From a bacterium (lineage in GTDB: Bacteria; Chloroflexota; Dormibacteria; Aeolococcales; Bog-877), in the NCBI GenBank assembly GCA_021827985.1, contig JAKATL010000002.1:89965-153964 (forward strand): a DNA stretch of 64,000 nucleotides, read 5' to 3'. This document shows positions 51,682-59,393 of this stretch, one piece after another (the stretch's first letter is position 1; each line of letters opens with the position of its first letter). A program made the position numbers and the translations under genes. The notes beneath the pieces are model-generated. The model was not told where the DNA came from and made no database searches. It saw only the letters and a program-made list of their open reading frames with translations.

Positions 51682-53231
51682 TGGGGGCTGTCGGCGACCT
51701 TGTGGTCCTGGCGGCCATCCCCGACTTCCCCACGGGGGTGCTACCTCCAGCCGCCTCCGAGCTGGTCGCCTACGCCGCAGCCCAGGGCATACCGCGGGCG
51801 ATGACGGCCGGAGCCTGTCTGGCTGCCCTAGCGGCGGCGGTCGGGCCCTCGGCGGTGATCGGGAGGGCAGGCTGGCACCAGCGGGCCGTGCTCTGGGTGC
51901 CCCTCCTTGCCCCGCGAGGCGCTGGCAAGTCCCCTGCCCAGATGTACGCCATGGGCCCCATCCGCGAGCACGACCGGGCAGCCTGGGGGCCCTACCAGGA
52001 GGAGTTACGGCGTTGGGCCTGTCTTCCCGACAAGCAGCGGCGGGCAGAGCCTATGCCCTGGGACCCGACGGTGCTTGTCGGGGACTGCACGTTGGAGGCG
52101 CTGGAGCGGCGGCTCGCCGGGGGTGACGGCGCGGCGGCTGTCGACCTGGACGAGCTGAGCCAGCTGCTGCGGGGTCTGGGCGAGTACAAACGAGGTGGGG
52201 GCGGGGACCGGGGCCGACTTCTGGCTCTCTGGCCCGGCGAGCCTTGGAGGAGTTCCCGGATCAGCCGGGGGGACACCCTGATCTCCCAACCGACCGTGGT
52301 AATCGTGGGGGGGCTGCAAACAGCCCTGCATGGCCTGCTCGGGGGCGAAGAGGACGGGCTGCGCCCACGGTGGCTCCCACACCTTGCCAGCCTGCCCGCA
52401 GGTGATGTGCCAGCCGGGCGGAGCGATGATGAACCGCCAGCACGCTGGGCACAGCTCTTGCGGGAGCTGCTCGAGGCCCGTGACCAGCCGCGGATCTGGG
52501 GCTTGGCTCCGGATGCGGAGCGGGCGTTCCGGGCGGCGCAGGCGCGGTGGAAGGAGGCGTCCAGAGGGAGCGAAGCGGCTTCGACTTCGGCTGCCCTCGT
52601 CAAGGCCGACATCCACCTGCTGCGGGTCGCCCTCGTGCTCGCCGAGGCTGACATGGGGGGAGTCGGCGGGCAGGTGACTGCCGACACGGTCGAGCGCGCT
52701 GCCTGCTGGGTGGACTTCGCGCTCGATTGCTGGCGGGCCCTCCCCGAGCAGGGGGCGCTCGCGCTTTCCCTCCGTGAGGAACGGCTAGGCGGCGCCGCGG
52801 AGCGCCTCCTGGCCTACCTGGAGGAGCACGGCGGAGAGGCCACTACCCGTCAGCTTCTGCGCAACCGGGTGGCAGGGTGCGCTTCCCGGCGCGTGTTGGA
52901 CGAGGTCCTCGACCACTTCGCGGAGACGTTCCCGGGCACGGTGACTGAGTACCACCCGCCGCGGGGACCTGCGGCCCGGCTGGTCAGGGCACCCCGGAGG
53001 GAGCGGCGGGTCCCCTCCCGCGAAACTGTCGGACCGACAGTTTCGTGGGAGGCGGGTGCGAGTCACGGAAGAGAGGGTTTCGATCTCAGGGGAGCGCCTC
53101 CCAGGGACGGTGCTTGGGCGCAAGACATGGCCGCGGGCGCCCGACAGTGTGAAACTGTCGGGGCGGATGGCGAGCCGGACCTGGTCCCCATCGACCTCCT
53201 GGACGGCGATCCGGGGGAGGGCTGGGCGTGA
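51681..53231 (+). CDS. DUF3987-like P-loop ATPase of the element
   Basis: A 516-residue protein. A Walker A-like P-R-G-A-G-K-S-P lies near residue 85, A-A-V-D-L-D-E-L-S near 150 serves as Walker B, and the central part fits DUF3987 helicase/primase-associated ATPases of phages and islands. Residues about 350-440 look like winged-helix segments. The C-terminal 80 residues are low-complexity and are encoded over a striking palindrome. Start ATG 51681 is set by overlap with the micro-ORF. Likely a replication protein. Confidence 0.65.
   Translation: MGAVGDLVVLAAIPDFPTGVLPPAASELVAYAAAQGIPRAMTAGACLAALAAAVGPSAVIGRAGWHQRAVLWVPLLAPRGAGKSPAQMYAMGPIREHDRAAWGPYQEELRRWACLPDKQRRAEPMPWDPTVLVGDCTLEALERRLAGGDGAAAVDLDELSQLLRGLGEYKRGGGGDRGRLLALWPGEPWRSSRISRGDTLISQPTVVIVGGLQTALHGLLGGEEDGLRPRWLPHLASLPAGDVPAGRSDDEPPARWAQLLRELLEARDQPRIWGLAPDAERAFRAAQARWKEASRGSEAASTSAALVKADIHLLRVALVLAEADMGGVGGQVTADTVERAACWVDFALDCWRALPEQGALALSLREERLGGAAERLLAYLEEHGGEATTRQLLRNRVAGCASRRVLDEVLDHFAETFPGTVTEYHPPRGPAARLVRAPRRERRVPSRETVGPTVSWEAGASHGREGFDLRGAPPRDGAWAQDMAAGARQCETVGADGEPDLVPIDLLDGDPGEGWA
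53014..53162. repeat. Palindrome cluster built on GAAACTGTCGG
   Basis: Site 1: 53014-53052, a 39-base palindrome around A53033 (19 positions each side, all pairing except one G-T wobble). Site 2: 53140-53162, CCCGACAGT-N5-ACTGTCGGG. GAAACTGTCGG occurs forward at 53022 and 53151 and reversed at 53034. Centres are 118 bases apart. The cluster lies in the 3' end of the DUF3987-like gene and looks like a binding site for a recombinase, replication or partition protein. Confidence 0.7.
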
Positions 53232-53764
53232 CCCCGGAAGCGATCCTGGAGCAGCTGGACAGGCTCGGAGTCGCAGTAGGTTTTCTCCGGGACGGGCGAG
53301 TAGGCCTGAGCCGCGCGGCAGTGGCCCTGATCCCTGCCGAATTGCGGCGCCAGATCGTCGCGCATGAGCCAGAGCTGCACGCCCTCATCGGAGCCCGAGC
53401 CCGCACCTGGAGCGCCGACCCCCCCGCGATGGCCTGGCTCACTCGTCCCGGCGAAGACCCCAGGCCGGACCTGGACGGCTCCGAGCGCTGGCAGGCCCTG
53501 CTTCTACTCGCCAGCGGGGACGCCAGCGACCCCCACGGCACCTACGGCCGCCTCCTGGCAGCCCGGGCTTGTGGTGCGGTCTTGGAGCGGCGCGATGGAC
53601 GCTGGAAGCTGATCCCGATTATCGACCCCTCGGAGCGACTCTCGGTCTGGGCCGATGAGGCCGCCTGGCAAGCTGACGCGGAGAAGTGGCTGCGGCCCCG
53701 CGCCCAAGAGATCGCGGCCCTGTTGGGCCAGCTCCCGCCACCGGATGAGGTGGCCGGTGGCTGA
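53228..53764 (+). CDS. Unknown protein with TubC-like N-terminal domain
   Basis: A 178-residue protein. Residues 1-55 (I-L-E-Q-L-D-R-L-G-V-A-V, then L-I-P-A-E-L-R-R-Q-I-V-A-H-E-P-E-L) match the small TubC docking-domain fold that also occurs in many phage and island proteins near primases. The rest is unassigned. The GTG start overlaps the upstream stop by four bases. Not a sign of polyketide synthesis here; no such genes are near. Confidence 0.65.
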   Translation: MTPEAILEQLDRLGVAVGFLRDGRVGLSRAAVALIPAELRRQIVAHEPELHALIGARARTWSADPPAMAWLTRPGEDPRPDLDGSERWQALLLLASGDASDPHGTYGRLLAARACGAVLERRDGRWKLIPIIDPSERLSVWADEAAWQADAEKWLRPRAQEIAALLGQLPPPDEVAGG

Positions 53765-54461
53765 CCGTCAACCGTCACCGGTGGTGGCCGGGGCCCTGGC
53801 GATCGTGGTCCCGGGCCGCCCGCCGAATTGGGGCAACCTCCGGCTGGGGTGGGCCGATCGCCACCGGCTGGTGGCAAATCGCAAGGCGCTGGTGCGGATT
53901 TCGGCCCGCGCGGCCCTCTCACGGGCTCGCTTGGCGCCAGCGGCCACCGCCTGCCGGGTGGAGGCCACCGTCTTCATCGCGGGGCGGCAGTTTGACCCGG
54001 ACAACCTCTGGGCCAGCTTGAAGGCCGACATCGACGGCCTGGTGGCGGCTGGCCTCTTGGTAGACGACAGCCCCACCTGGTGCCGCCTCGAGGTCGAGCA
54101 GGTCTCGGCCCCGCGGCGGGGCCAGAGGGTGGAGTACCACGTCACCCGGCTCACGGCATCGCCAGCCGGTGTGGGCCAGGGCCAGCCGTCCCCCGGCCAT
54201 GGGCTGGTGCTTCAGGACCCCGGCTCCGGCAGCGGCCATCGTACTGGCGAACGAAATGCGCCCGCAGGGGCTGAGGGCTGCTGCCCGGCCTGCGGGGAGC
54301 CGTTGCCGCCGCGCATCCCCGGCCCCGGAGGCCGCCCCCGCGTCTATTGCAGCCGGAGCTGCCGGTCTCGGGCCCACCTCCGCCAGGGCCGGGGACTGCC
54401 GGTGGACCTTCCCAAGCAGCCTTCCAGCGGGCGCCGGCGGCTGGGAGCGCCGCGGCTGTGA
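53757..54461 (+). CDS. RusA-like Holliday junction resolvase with zinc-finger tail
   Basis: A 234-residue protein. Residues about 10-135 carry the RusA pattern: D-P-D-N-L-W-A-S-L-K-A-D-I-D-G-L (acidic residues and Lys of the active site) and L-L-V-D-D-S-P. A tail (about 170-215) has C-C-P-A-C and Y-C-S-R-S-C-R, a zinc finger not found in classical ~120-residue RusA. GTG 53757 or ATG 53745 are both possible. It would resolve recombination intermediates during element replication. Confidence 0.75.
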   Translation: MADRQPSPVVAGALAIVVPGRPPNWGNLRLGWADRHRLVANRKALVRISARAALSRARLAPAATACRVEATVFIAGRQFDPDNLWASLKADIDGLVAAGLLVDDSPTWCRLEVEQVSAPRRGQRVEYHVTRLTASPAGVGQGQPSPGHGLVLQDPGSGSGHRTGERNAPAGAEGCCPACGEPLPPRIPGPGGRPRVYCSRSCRSRAHLRQGRGLPVDLPKQPSSGRRRLGAPRL

Positions 54462-54670
54462 TGTCCACCCTCCAGCTCCGGGCGCCGGCAGCCGCCCGCC
54501 GCCTCGCCGACGGCTGCGCCCGGCTATTGGTCGAAGTCGAAGCCCAGTGCGGGAGGGACAGCTGCGCCCCAGGCTGCCCGGTTGCCGCGGCCCTCCGGCG
54601 GGTGGCGATCAGCGCAGGAGAGTTGTCGCGCGAGTGGGGCGCTCCGGCCAGACCTGGTGGGGCCGGGTGA
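54461..54670 (+). CDS. Small coupled protein, unknown
   Basis: A 69-residue protein with three Cys (C-G-R-D-S-C-A-P-G-C) in its centre. The ATG overlaps the RusA-like stop (TGATG) and its stop overlaps the next ATG the same way, so it is part of the coupled operon and likely real. No family recognised. Confidence 0.55.
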   Translation: MSTLQLRAPAAARRLADGCARLLVEVEAQCGRDSCAPGCPVAAALRRVAISAGELSREWGAPARPGGAG

Positions 54671-54846
54671 TGACAGGTGGCCAAGAGGCCAAAGGGGTGG
54701 ACCTGGAGCCTCTTGCGGCACAGATAACCAGCGAGGTCATGGCCCGGGTGGGCCGAAGCTGGCGCTGGCGGCTGGCGGCCCTGGCCGCAGTCGCAGGTGA
54801 GGCAGTTGTGCTGGCCGACGCCGTGGTGCATCTGTGGCCCCGGTGA
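54670..54846 (+). CDS. Small protein with C-terminal hydrophobic helix
   Basis: A 58-residue protein: a polar N-terminal half, then a hydrophobic stretch from W-R-L-A-A-L-A to the C-terminus that could cross the membrane. Start ATG 54670 (TGATG overlap) and stop overlapping the next GTG. Unknown; perhaps a small membrane component of the element. Confidence 0.5.
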   Translation: MTGGQEAKGVDLEPLAAQITSEVMARVGRSWRWRLAALAAVAGEAVVLADAVVHLWPR

Positions 54847-56132
54847 CTGTGGAGACCGACGGCGTACCCCGCGTCCCAGTCCAGGAGCTCCGGGAGCACC
54901 CGCTGGCCGTGGCGATCCCGGAGATGCGCCCGGCAGAATGGTGCGCCTTCCTGGAGGACGTGCGCCAGCGGGGCATTCTGGACCCGTTGAGGCTGGGCTC
55001 CGACGGCACCACCGTGCTCGACGGCCGCCACCGGCTGCGGGCCGCAAGGGAGCTGGGGCTAGAAGCGGTCCCCACGGCGCCAGCTCTGTGCGAGCCCGGG
55101 GACGAGGCCGGGTACATGCTTCGTGCTGCCCTTCACCGCCGGCACCTCTCCGACGATCAGCGGGCGATGCTGGCCGCTCGGCTGGCTGAGGCCATGGGTG
55201 CTGAGCGGCGGCGAGAGAGCGCCCGGGCTGCGGCCAAGGCCCGGTGGGGGGATGCGTCGGGGATCGGCGTGGTCCCTGACGCATCGCTGCCAGACCCGAG
55301 CCGGACCATAGCGGCCAGGAGTCTAGGGGTCAGCGAGCGCAGGCTCAGGCTGGCGCGAGAGCTGGCCCGGGCCGCGCCTGACCTCGCGGCCCGGGTGGAG
55401 GCCGGTGGCCTCGCGCTACCGGCGGCCAGGGGCTGGGTGGAACGCCGTGCGGCGATGGCGGAGCTGGCCGCAGCCCCGGCTGCGGTGCTCCCGATGCGCG
55501 CGGCCGACCTCTGGGAAGGCGACGCCTTCCAGCTGGCGGCCCGCGTACCCGACGGCTCGGTCGATCTGGTCATGACCGACCCGCCCTGGGGTGGGCAGTG
55601 GGTCCAGTTCTGGCCGCGGCTGGGGGAGCTGGCGGCCCGGGTCCTGCGCCCGGGTGGCTTCCTGATGGCATACAGCGGGCACATGTTCCTGCCCGCCGCG
55701 CTGGAGGGTCTGATGGCGGGGGGTCTGGACTGGTGGTGGGCGGTGGCCATCACCTTCCACGGCCACCACCCTGAGATCAGAGCCCGGCGGGTCCGCACCC
55801 GCTGGCGCCCAGTGGCCATCCTGCGCCAGCCAGGAGGAACGGAGGCCCCGTGGTTCTCCGACCTCTTCTCGACCGACCCGCTGCCCCAGAAGGGGCTCCA
55901 TCCGTGGCAGCAGAGCCTGGGTCCGGCCCGCGCCCTGGTCCGGCGCTTCAGCCTGCCCGGGGCCTTGGTGCTGGACCCATTCACCGGGGCGGGGACCTTC
56001 CCGGTGGCGGCCATCCTCGAGGGGCGCCGCGCCCTGGCCATGGAGCTCGACCCCGAGCACGCCGCCAGCGCCCGGGCCAGGATCGCCGCGGCGGTGGCGG
56101 AGCGGGACGGGCAGGTGCAGGTCAGCGCGTGA
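54843..56132 (+). CDS. ParB-like nuclease domain fused to DNA methyltransferase
   Basis: A 429-residue fusion. Residues about 10-100 are a ParB/Spo0J N-terminal-like domain (V-L-D-G-R-H-R-L-R-A-A near 58); a basic helical linker follows (about 100-210). Residues about 215-420 are an amino-methyltransferase with D-P-P-W near 246 and L-D-P-F-T-G-A-G-T-F near 378 (order of beta-class N4/N6 enzymes). Such proteins are common in phages and islands. The GTG start overlaps the previous stop. No partner restriction gene is adjacent. Confidence 0.85.
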   Translation: MTVETDGVPRVPVQELREHPLAVAIPEMRPAEWCAFLEDVRQRGILDPLRLGSDGTTVLDGRHRLRAARELGLEAVPTAPALCEPGDEAGYMLRAALHRRHLSDDQRAMLAARLAEAMGAERRRESARAAAKARWGDASGIGVVPDASLPDPSRTIAARSLGVSERRLRLARELARAAPDLAARVEAGGLALPAARGWVERRAAMAELAAAPAAVLPMRAADLWEGDAFQLAARVPDGSVDLVMTDPPWGGQWVQFWPRLGELAARVLRPGGFLMAYSGHMFLPAALEGLMAGGLDWWWAVAITFHGHHPEIRARRVRTRWRPVAILRQPGGTEAPWFSDLFSTDPLPQKGLHPWQQSLGPARALVRRFSLPGALVLDPFTGAGTFPVAAILEGRRALAMELDPEHAASARARIAAAVAERDGQVQVSA

Positions 56133-56683
56133 CAGGCGCGCCGGGGCGGGCCGCCCTGTGGCTCCGGGTCAGCACATCGGACCAGTCGGCCACCAACCAG
56201 GAGCCGGAGCTCCTCGCCCTGGCCGCCAGCCGGGGCCTGGAGGTGGCCGAGGTCTACCGCTTGCAGGGGGAGTCGGCCTGGTCGGGGTCGGGCGGCTACC
56301 GGCAGGCGCTCGACGCCATGCTCGGGGACGCCCGGCGAGGCCGGTTCGAGGTCCTGCTGGTGTGGGCGCTCGACCGGCTCAGCCGGGAGGGTGCGCTTGC
56401 CACCCTCCAGCTGGTGGACAAGCTGGGGAGGGCGGGGGTCACGGTGGTCAGCCTGCACGAGCCCTGGACCGAGGCAGGCGGGGAGCTGCGCGAGCTGCTG
56501 CTGGCGATCACCGCCTGGGTGGCCCGGATGGAGTCGCAGCGGCGCTCCGAGCGGACCAAGGCGGGGCTGGAGCGGGCCAGGGCCGAGGGCAAGCGGATAG
56601 GCAGGCCGCCAGGCTCCAAGGACCGGCACAGGCGCCGACGGTCGGGGTACCTCCGCAGGTGGGCCAAGGAGGGGAGGGGGTAG
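56129..56683 (+). CDS. Serine recombinase (resolvase/invertase family)
   Basis: A 184-residue small serine recombinase. The nucleophile is Ser15 in L-R-V-S-T-S-D-Q-S; L-D-R-L-S-R-E near 80 and the E helix with M-E-S-Q-R-R-S-E-R-T-K near 135 follow. After I-G-R-P-P-G-S the C-terminal helix-turn-helix is short and strongly basic. GTG 56129 overlaps the methyltransferase stop, closing the coupled operon. It could act on the palindromes inside the DUF3987-like gene. Confidence 0.85.
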   Translation: MTGAPGRAALWLRVSTSDQSATNQEPELLALAASRGLEVAEVYRLQGESAWSGSGGYRQALDAMLGDARRGRFEVLLVWALDRLSREGALATLQLVDKLGRAGVTVVSLHEPWTEAGGELRELLLAITAWVARMESQRRSERTKAGLERARAEGKRIGRPPGSKDRHRRRRSGYLRRWAKEGRG

Positions 56684-56738
56684 GGACGGGACCGGTCCGG
56701 CCTGGGCCGATCCCCGGGTACCGCGCGGGCGAGGGGCA

Positions 56739-56808
56739 ACTGTCGCCCCATGTCGCCCCCAACAGTCATCCCATGTCGCCTCCGACTGTCGCCCCGATGT
56801 CGCCCCCG
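56739..56808. repeat. Three tandem 23-24 base repeats (iteron-like)
   Basis: Units at 56739-56761, 56762-56784 and 56785-56808, each of form AC-(T/A)GTC-N5-ATGTCGCC-(C/T)CC. The first and third units contain ACTGTCG, which also forms the core of the palindromes at 53.0-53.2 kb. Located in the gap between the recombinase and a ribbon-helix-helix-like gene: a candidate replication origin, partition site or operator. Confidence 0.6.
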
Positions 56809-56872
56809 ACGGGCAGCCCGTGGGGGTACCCGAAGCCTGCCCGAAGCCCGCCCGTGGGGTAGCGTGAGCACC

Positions 56873-57601
56873 ATGACGAAGCTACTCCACGTGGTCGAAG
56901 GAGACCCACCGCGTCACCGTGAGCCGCGACCATCCCGAGCCCGATACCGCGCGGGGCACCGTACTCTCGGGCTTGACGTTCCGCTGGCTGCGTGGGAGGC
57001 GCTCGACGCCCGCCGGGCCGCCGAGGGCAAGACCTTCAGCCAGCTCCTCCTCGGGGCTCTTGCCGACCATGATGCGGCCATCGCCGAGGTGCGCGAGCGC
57101 GCCCGGGCCGCCGAGGACCGGCTGGGTGAGGTCGAGTCCGCCCGGCAGGCCGAGATCGCCGAGCTGCGGCGGGAGCTGGCAGCGGCCGGTCAGCGGGCGC
57201 AGCAGCAGGCCCAGGCGGCAGTGGCCTCCGTCTACGAGCAGGGCCGAGCGGCGCTGGCTGCCGCCTATCGGCGGGGCCGAGCGGAGGCGGACCCGGCTGC
57301 GGCTCAGGAGCTCGCCTACTGGCGGGAGGCGGCGCCGGCCCTCTTCCGGTGGCGTGCCCAGATCGACGAGCTCGCCGACCGGGTGCTCGACTACCTGGCT
57401 GAGCGGGAGACGGAGCCATGGGCGGGCCACGCGCACCGGCAGTACGTGGAAGCGGTGCGCCAGAGTCGGGCGGCCACCGACCGCTGCCTGGATCTGGCCC
57501 TGGAGCCGCTGCGCGCCCTCTGGCCGCCCACAGCATCGGACCGGGGTTACCATCAGGCCCCAACGGAGCCGGCTGGCTCCCCGAGCGATCACCGGAGGTG
57601 A
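56873..57601 (+). CDS. Possible ribbon-helix-helix/coiled-coil protein
   Basis: A 242-residue protein. Residues about 28-62 (T-L-G-L-D-V-P-L-A-A-W-E-A-L, then T-F-S-Q-L-L-L-G-A-L) resemble a ribbon-helix-helix DNA-binding fold. A long Ala/Arg/Glu coiled coil (about 65-140) and a helical C-terminus follow. ATG 56873 or GTG 56864 are both possible. Directly after the iteron-like repeats, it may be the protein that binds them; inference only. Confidence 0.6.
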   Translation: MTKLLHVVEGDPPRHREPRPSRARYRAGHRTLGLDVPLAAWEALDARRAAEGKTFSQLLLGALADHDAAIAEVRERARAAEDRLGEVESARQAEIAELRRELAAAGQRAQQQAQAAVASVYEQGRAALAAAYRRGRAEADPAAAQELAYWREAAPALFRWRAQIDELADRVLDYLAERETEPWAGHAHRQYVEAVRQSRAATDRCLDLALEPLRALWPPTASDRGYHQAPTEPAGSPSDHRR

Positions 57602-57605
57602 CAGC

Positions 57606-57902
57606 ATGGCGACTGACGTAGGGACCGAGCCGGCCGGCGCTGGCGAGCCCCCGGCTGCGGTGGCCGCGCCCCAAGCCGAGCCTGCGGTGCGGCCGATCCG
57701 GCTCAGCGACCTGGGCGGCGCCCTGAGCGCCTGCGAGGCCACTCAGCCCGAGGGCTGGAGCGCGTGCATCACGCGCGAGCTCGAGGCTCGCGGATACCGG
57801 GTCGAGGCCGAGGCTGGCGAGGCTGCGGCTCCGGCAGCGAGCGAGGCCAGCACGGCGGCCGGGGCCGGGGAGCCTGCCCCGGAGGCTGCCCCAGCCCCGT
57901 AG
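57606..57902 (+). CDS. Small Ala/Pro/Glu-rich protein
   Basis: A 98-residue protein with acidic, low-complexity ends around a compact centre (I-R-L-S-D-L-G-G-A-L-S-A-C, then A-C-I-T-R-E-L-E-A-R-G-Y). A good ggaggtgac site and 4-base spacing from the previous gene support translation. Function unknown. Confidence 0.55.
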   Translation: MATDVGTEPAGAGEPPAAVAAPQAEPAVRPIRLSDLGGALSACEATQPEGWSACITRELEARGYRVEAEAGEAAAPAASEASTAAGAGEPAPEAAPAP

Positions 57903-57910
57903 CCGCTCTC

Positions 57911-57936
57911 AGCCCCAGGTGCTCACCCCTGGGGCT
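57911..57936. terminator. Terminator hairpin between convergent genes
   Basis: A 9-bp stem (AGCCCCAGG / CCTGGGGCT) with an 8-base loop, 9 bases after the stop of the small acidic protein and over the end of the convergent reverse gene. Confidence 0.55.
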
Positions 57937-58336
57937 CCGCGTCCTCGCGGTCTTCGTCGGCCAGGACCTCATCGCGCTTGGCCGCGAAGGCGTGGTTCAG
58001 GGCCATGCCAGCCGGGCAGGCGTACATGTTGCCCGGGCGGCAGACCAGGCAGGTGGCCACATGGTCGGCGAGCTCGACCGCGAGCCGGATCAGAGGGTCG
58101 TCGCCGCCAGGTCCGGCGGCGATGCGGTTCAAGAGGTCGGACGTGGCGGTCCTCCAGGGTGGATGGTCGATTGCCCCCCACCCTCTGGAGCCCGGCCGCC
58201 CGGGTGGTGATGCTGGCGCCTCAGGTATCCCTCGAGTGCGCCTCAAGCGGGCGGGACACCGGGCCACTTGTGTTACTGCCGCGTAACCTGGCGCACTAGT
58301 GGGCATGTCACAATGACAGCTAGCGTGCCCCGGCAC
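57923..58336 (-). CDS. Hypothetical protein, start uncertain
   Basis: An open frame of up to 137 codons. Its C-terminal 60 residues look protein-like (I-R-L-A-V-E-L-A-D-H-V-A-T-C, then C-R-P-G and C-P-A-G-M-A-L-N-H-A-F), with three Cys and two His that could bind zinc. The N-terminal half overlaps palindromes that look like a promoter region, so the true start is probably nearer 58130-58200. Unknown function. Confidence 0.4.
   Translation of the reverse strand: MPGHASCHCDMPTSAPGYAAVTQVARCPARLRRTRGIPEAPASPPGRPGSRGWGAIDHPPWRTATSDLLNRIAAGPGGDDPLIRLAVELADHVATCLVCRPGNMYACPAGMALNHAFAAKRDEVLADEDREDAEPQG
58272..58318. promoter_or_regulatory. Two short palindromes upstream of the toxin-antitoxin pair
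   Basis: GTTAC-N6-GTAAC (58272-58287) and TGTCA-CAA-TGACA (58306-58318), about 100 bases before the Panacea gene. The spacing and symmetry fit operator sites for autoregulation, but the regulator is unknown. Confidence 0.4.
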
Positions 58337-58419
58337 CCGGAGGATGGCCGAGCGGACGGAAGGGGCATCTGCTCCTGGTTCAAGGTAGCCGTGACGATCT
58401 CGCGTTAGGAGGGCCAGCT

Positions 58420-58905
58420 ATGGCTGTGTCAGTTCATGACGTTGCCGCTGCCATACTTGAGCGCGAACACCCGCTCGACACATTCAAGCTCCAGAAGCTC
58501 GTCTACTACTGCCAAGCGTGGCACCTGGTGTGGGAGGCCCAGCTGCTATTCCCAGAGGCAATTCAGGCGTGGGCCGGTGGGCCAGTGGTTCCAGAGCTTT
58601 ACGCCACCCACCGGGGCCAGTACTCAGTTGACGGGTGGCCTCAGGGGGACTCGTCCAAGCTCAGCGAGTCGCAGCGGGAGACTGTCGCCATCGTCGTGGC
58701 CGCCTACGGGAAGCTGTCAGGTCGTCAACTCAGTCACCTCACCCACGGCGAGGCGCCGTGGCTCAAGGCGCGCGGCGACCTCGGCCCGGGCGAGCGGGGA
58801 TCGCGGGCTATCGACCTGGAGGATATGCAGGACTACTACTCAGGGTTGGACCAGAGCCAAGACGCGACGCCAGTTGAAGAGCTGACGGCGGTCGGCGGCG
58901 AGTAA
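58420..58905 (+). CDS. Panacea-domain (SocA/DUF4065) antitoxin-like protein
   Basis: A 161-residue protein of the Panacea/SocA/GepA family: V-A-A-A-I-L-E, then K-L-Q-K-L-V-Y-Y-C-Q-A-W-H-L near residue 25, A-W-A-G-G-P-V-V-P-E-L near 50, and L-S-H-L-T-H-G-E-A-P-W near 105. Panacea domains are known as antitoxin cores that pair with many unrelated toxins. aggagggcc precedes the ATG. The partner gene starts 8 bases after the stop. Confidence 0.88.
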   Translation: MAVSVHDVAAAILEREHPLDTFKLQKLVYYCQAWHLVWEAQLLFPEAIQAWAGGPVVPELYATHRGQYSVDGWPQGDSSKLSESQRETVAIVVAAYGKLSGRQLSHLTHGEAPWLKARGDLGPGERGSRAIDLEDMQDYYSGLDQSQDATPVEELTAVGGE

Positions 58906-58913
58906 GCAGAGGC

Positions 58914-59393
58914 GTGCCCCAAAGGGATCGCCGTCCCAAGACCGATAAGAGGTTCAACGAGCCGCTTGGCCTTCAACAGCCGAAGGCTTTGGCCGGTCTC
59001 CTCGCCGACGATGGGCGGCACAATCTACCCCTGTTCTCCTTCGTGCTCATGGACAGGGCTTACAGCGGCAACTGGGGTTGGCACCTCCTGACCCAGGCGG
59101 ACGCCCTGCGGTTGCTCAACCTCATGTGCGAGATGGCCAGGCTCACCTGGAGGGAGATCCGGGACCAGGTAGCAGGCGGGCATCGGCGCCACCACCATCA
59201 ATCCGTTCAGACCATTTGCCGCGAGGCTCAGTATCGACTCACCGAACTTCACCTCGATGACTTGGGCGACCAGATGTTTCGCTTCCGCCTCGACGGCACT
59301 GGCCGCCTCTGGGGATTCGAGCTGGGTGACGGCATCTTCCACGCCCTGTGGTGGGACCCAGACCACGAGGTTTACCCGACCGAGCCCGGGTGA
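58914..59393 (+). CDS. Probable toxin partner of the Panacea antitoxin
   Basis: A 159-residue protein of no family I can name with certainty. Its C-terminal strand-rich end (F-R-L-D-G-T-G-R-L-W-G-F, then H-A-L-W-W-D-P-D-H-E-V-Y-P) recalls proteins encoded next to SocA/Panacea genes. A H-R-R-H-H-H stretch near 92 and several conserved-looking Arg and His could be catalytic or RNA-binding. GTG start, same operon as the antitoxin. The toxin role rests on gene context. Confidence 0.6.
   Translation: MPQRDRRPKTDKRFNEPLGLQQPKALAGLLADDGRHNLPLFSFVLMDRAYSGNWGWHLLTQADALRLLNLMCEMARLTWREIRDQVAGGHRRHHHQSVQTICREAQYRLTELHLDDLGDQMFRFRLDGTGRLWGFELGDGIFHALWWDPDHEVYPTEPG

Noticed and set aside
53228..53764. 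TubC-like domain as a sign of a polyketide or peptide synthetase
   Set aside because: No synthetase genes are near; the fold also occurs in phage and island replication regions.
56684..56862. Repeat array as a CRISPR or as coding repeats
   Set aside because: Units are directly adjacent with no spacers, and no frame through the array looks like a real protein.
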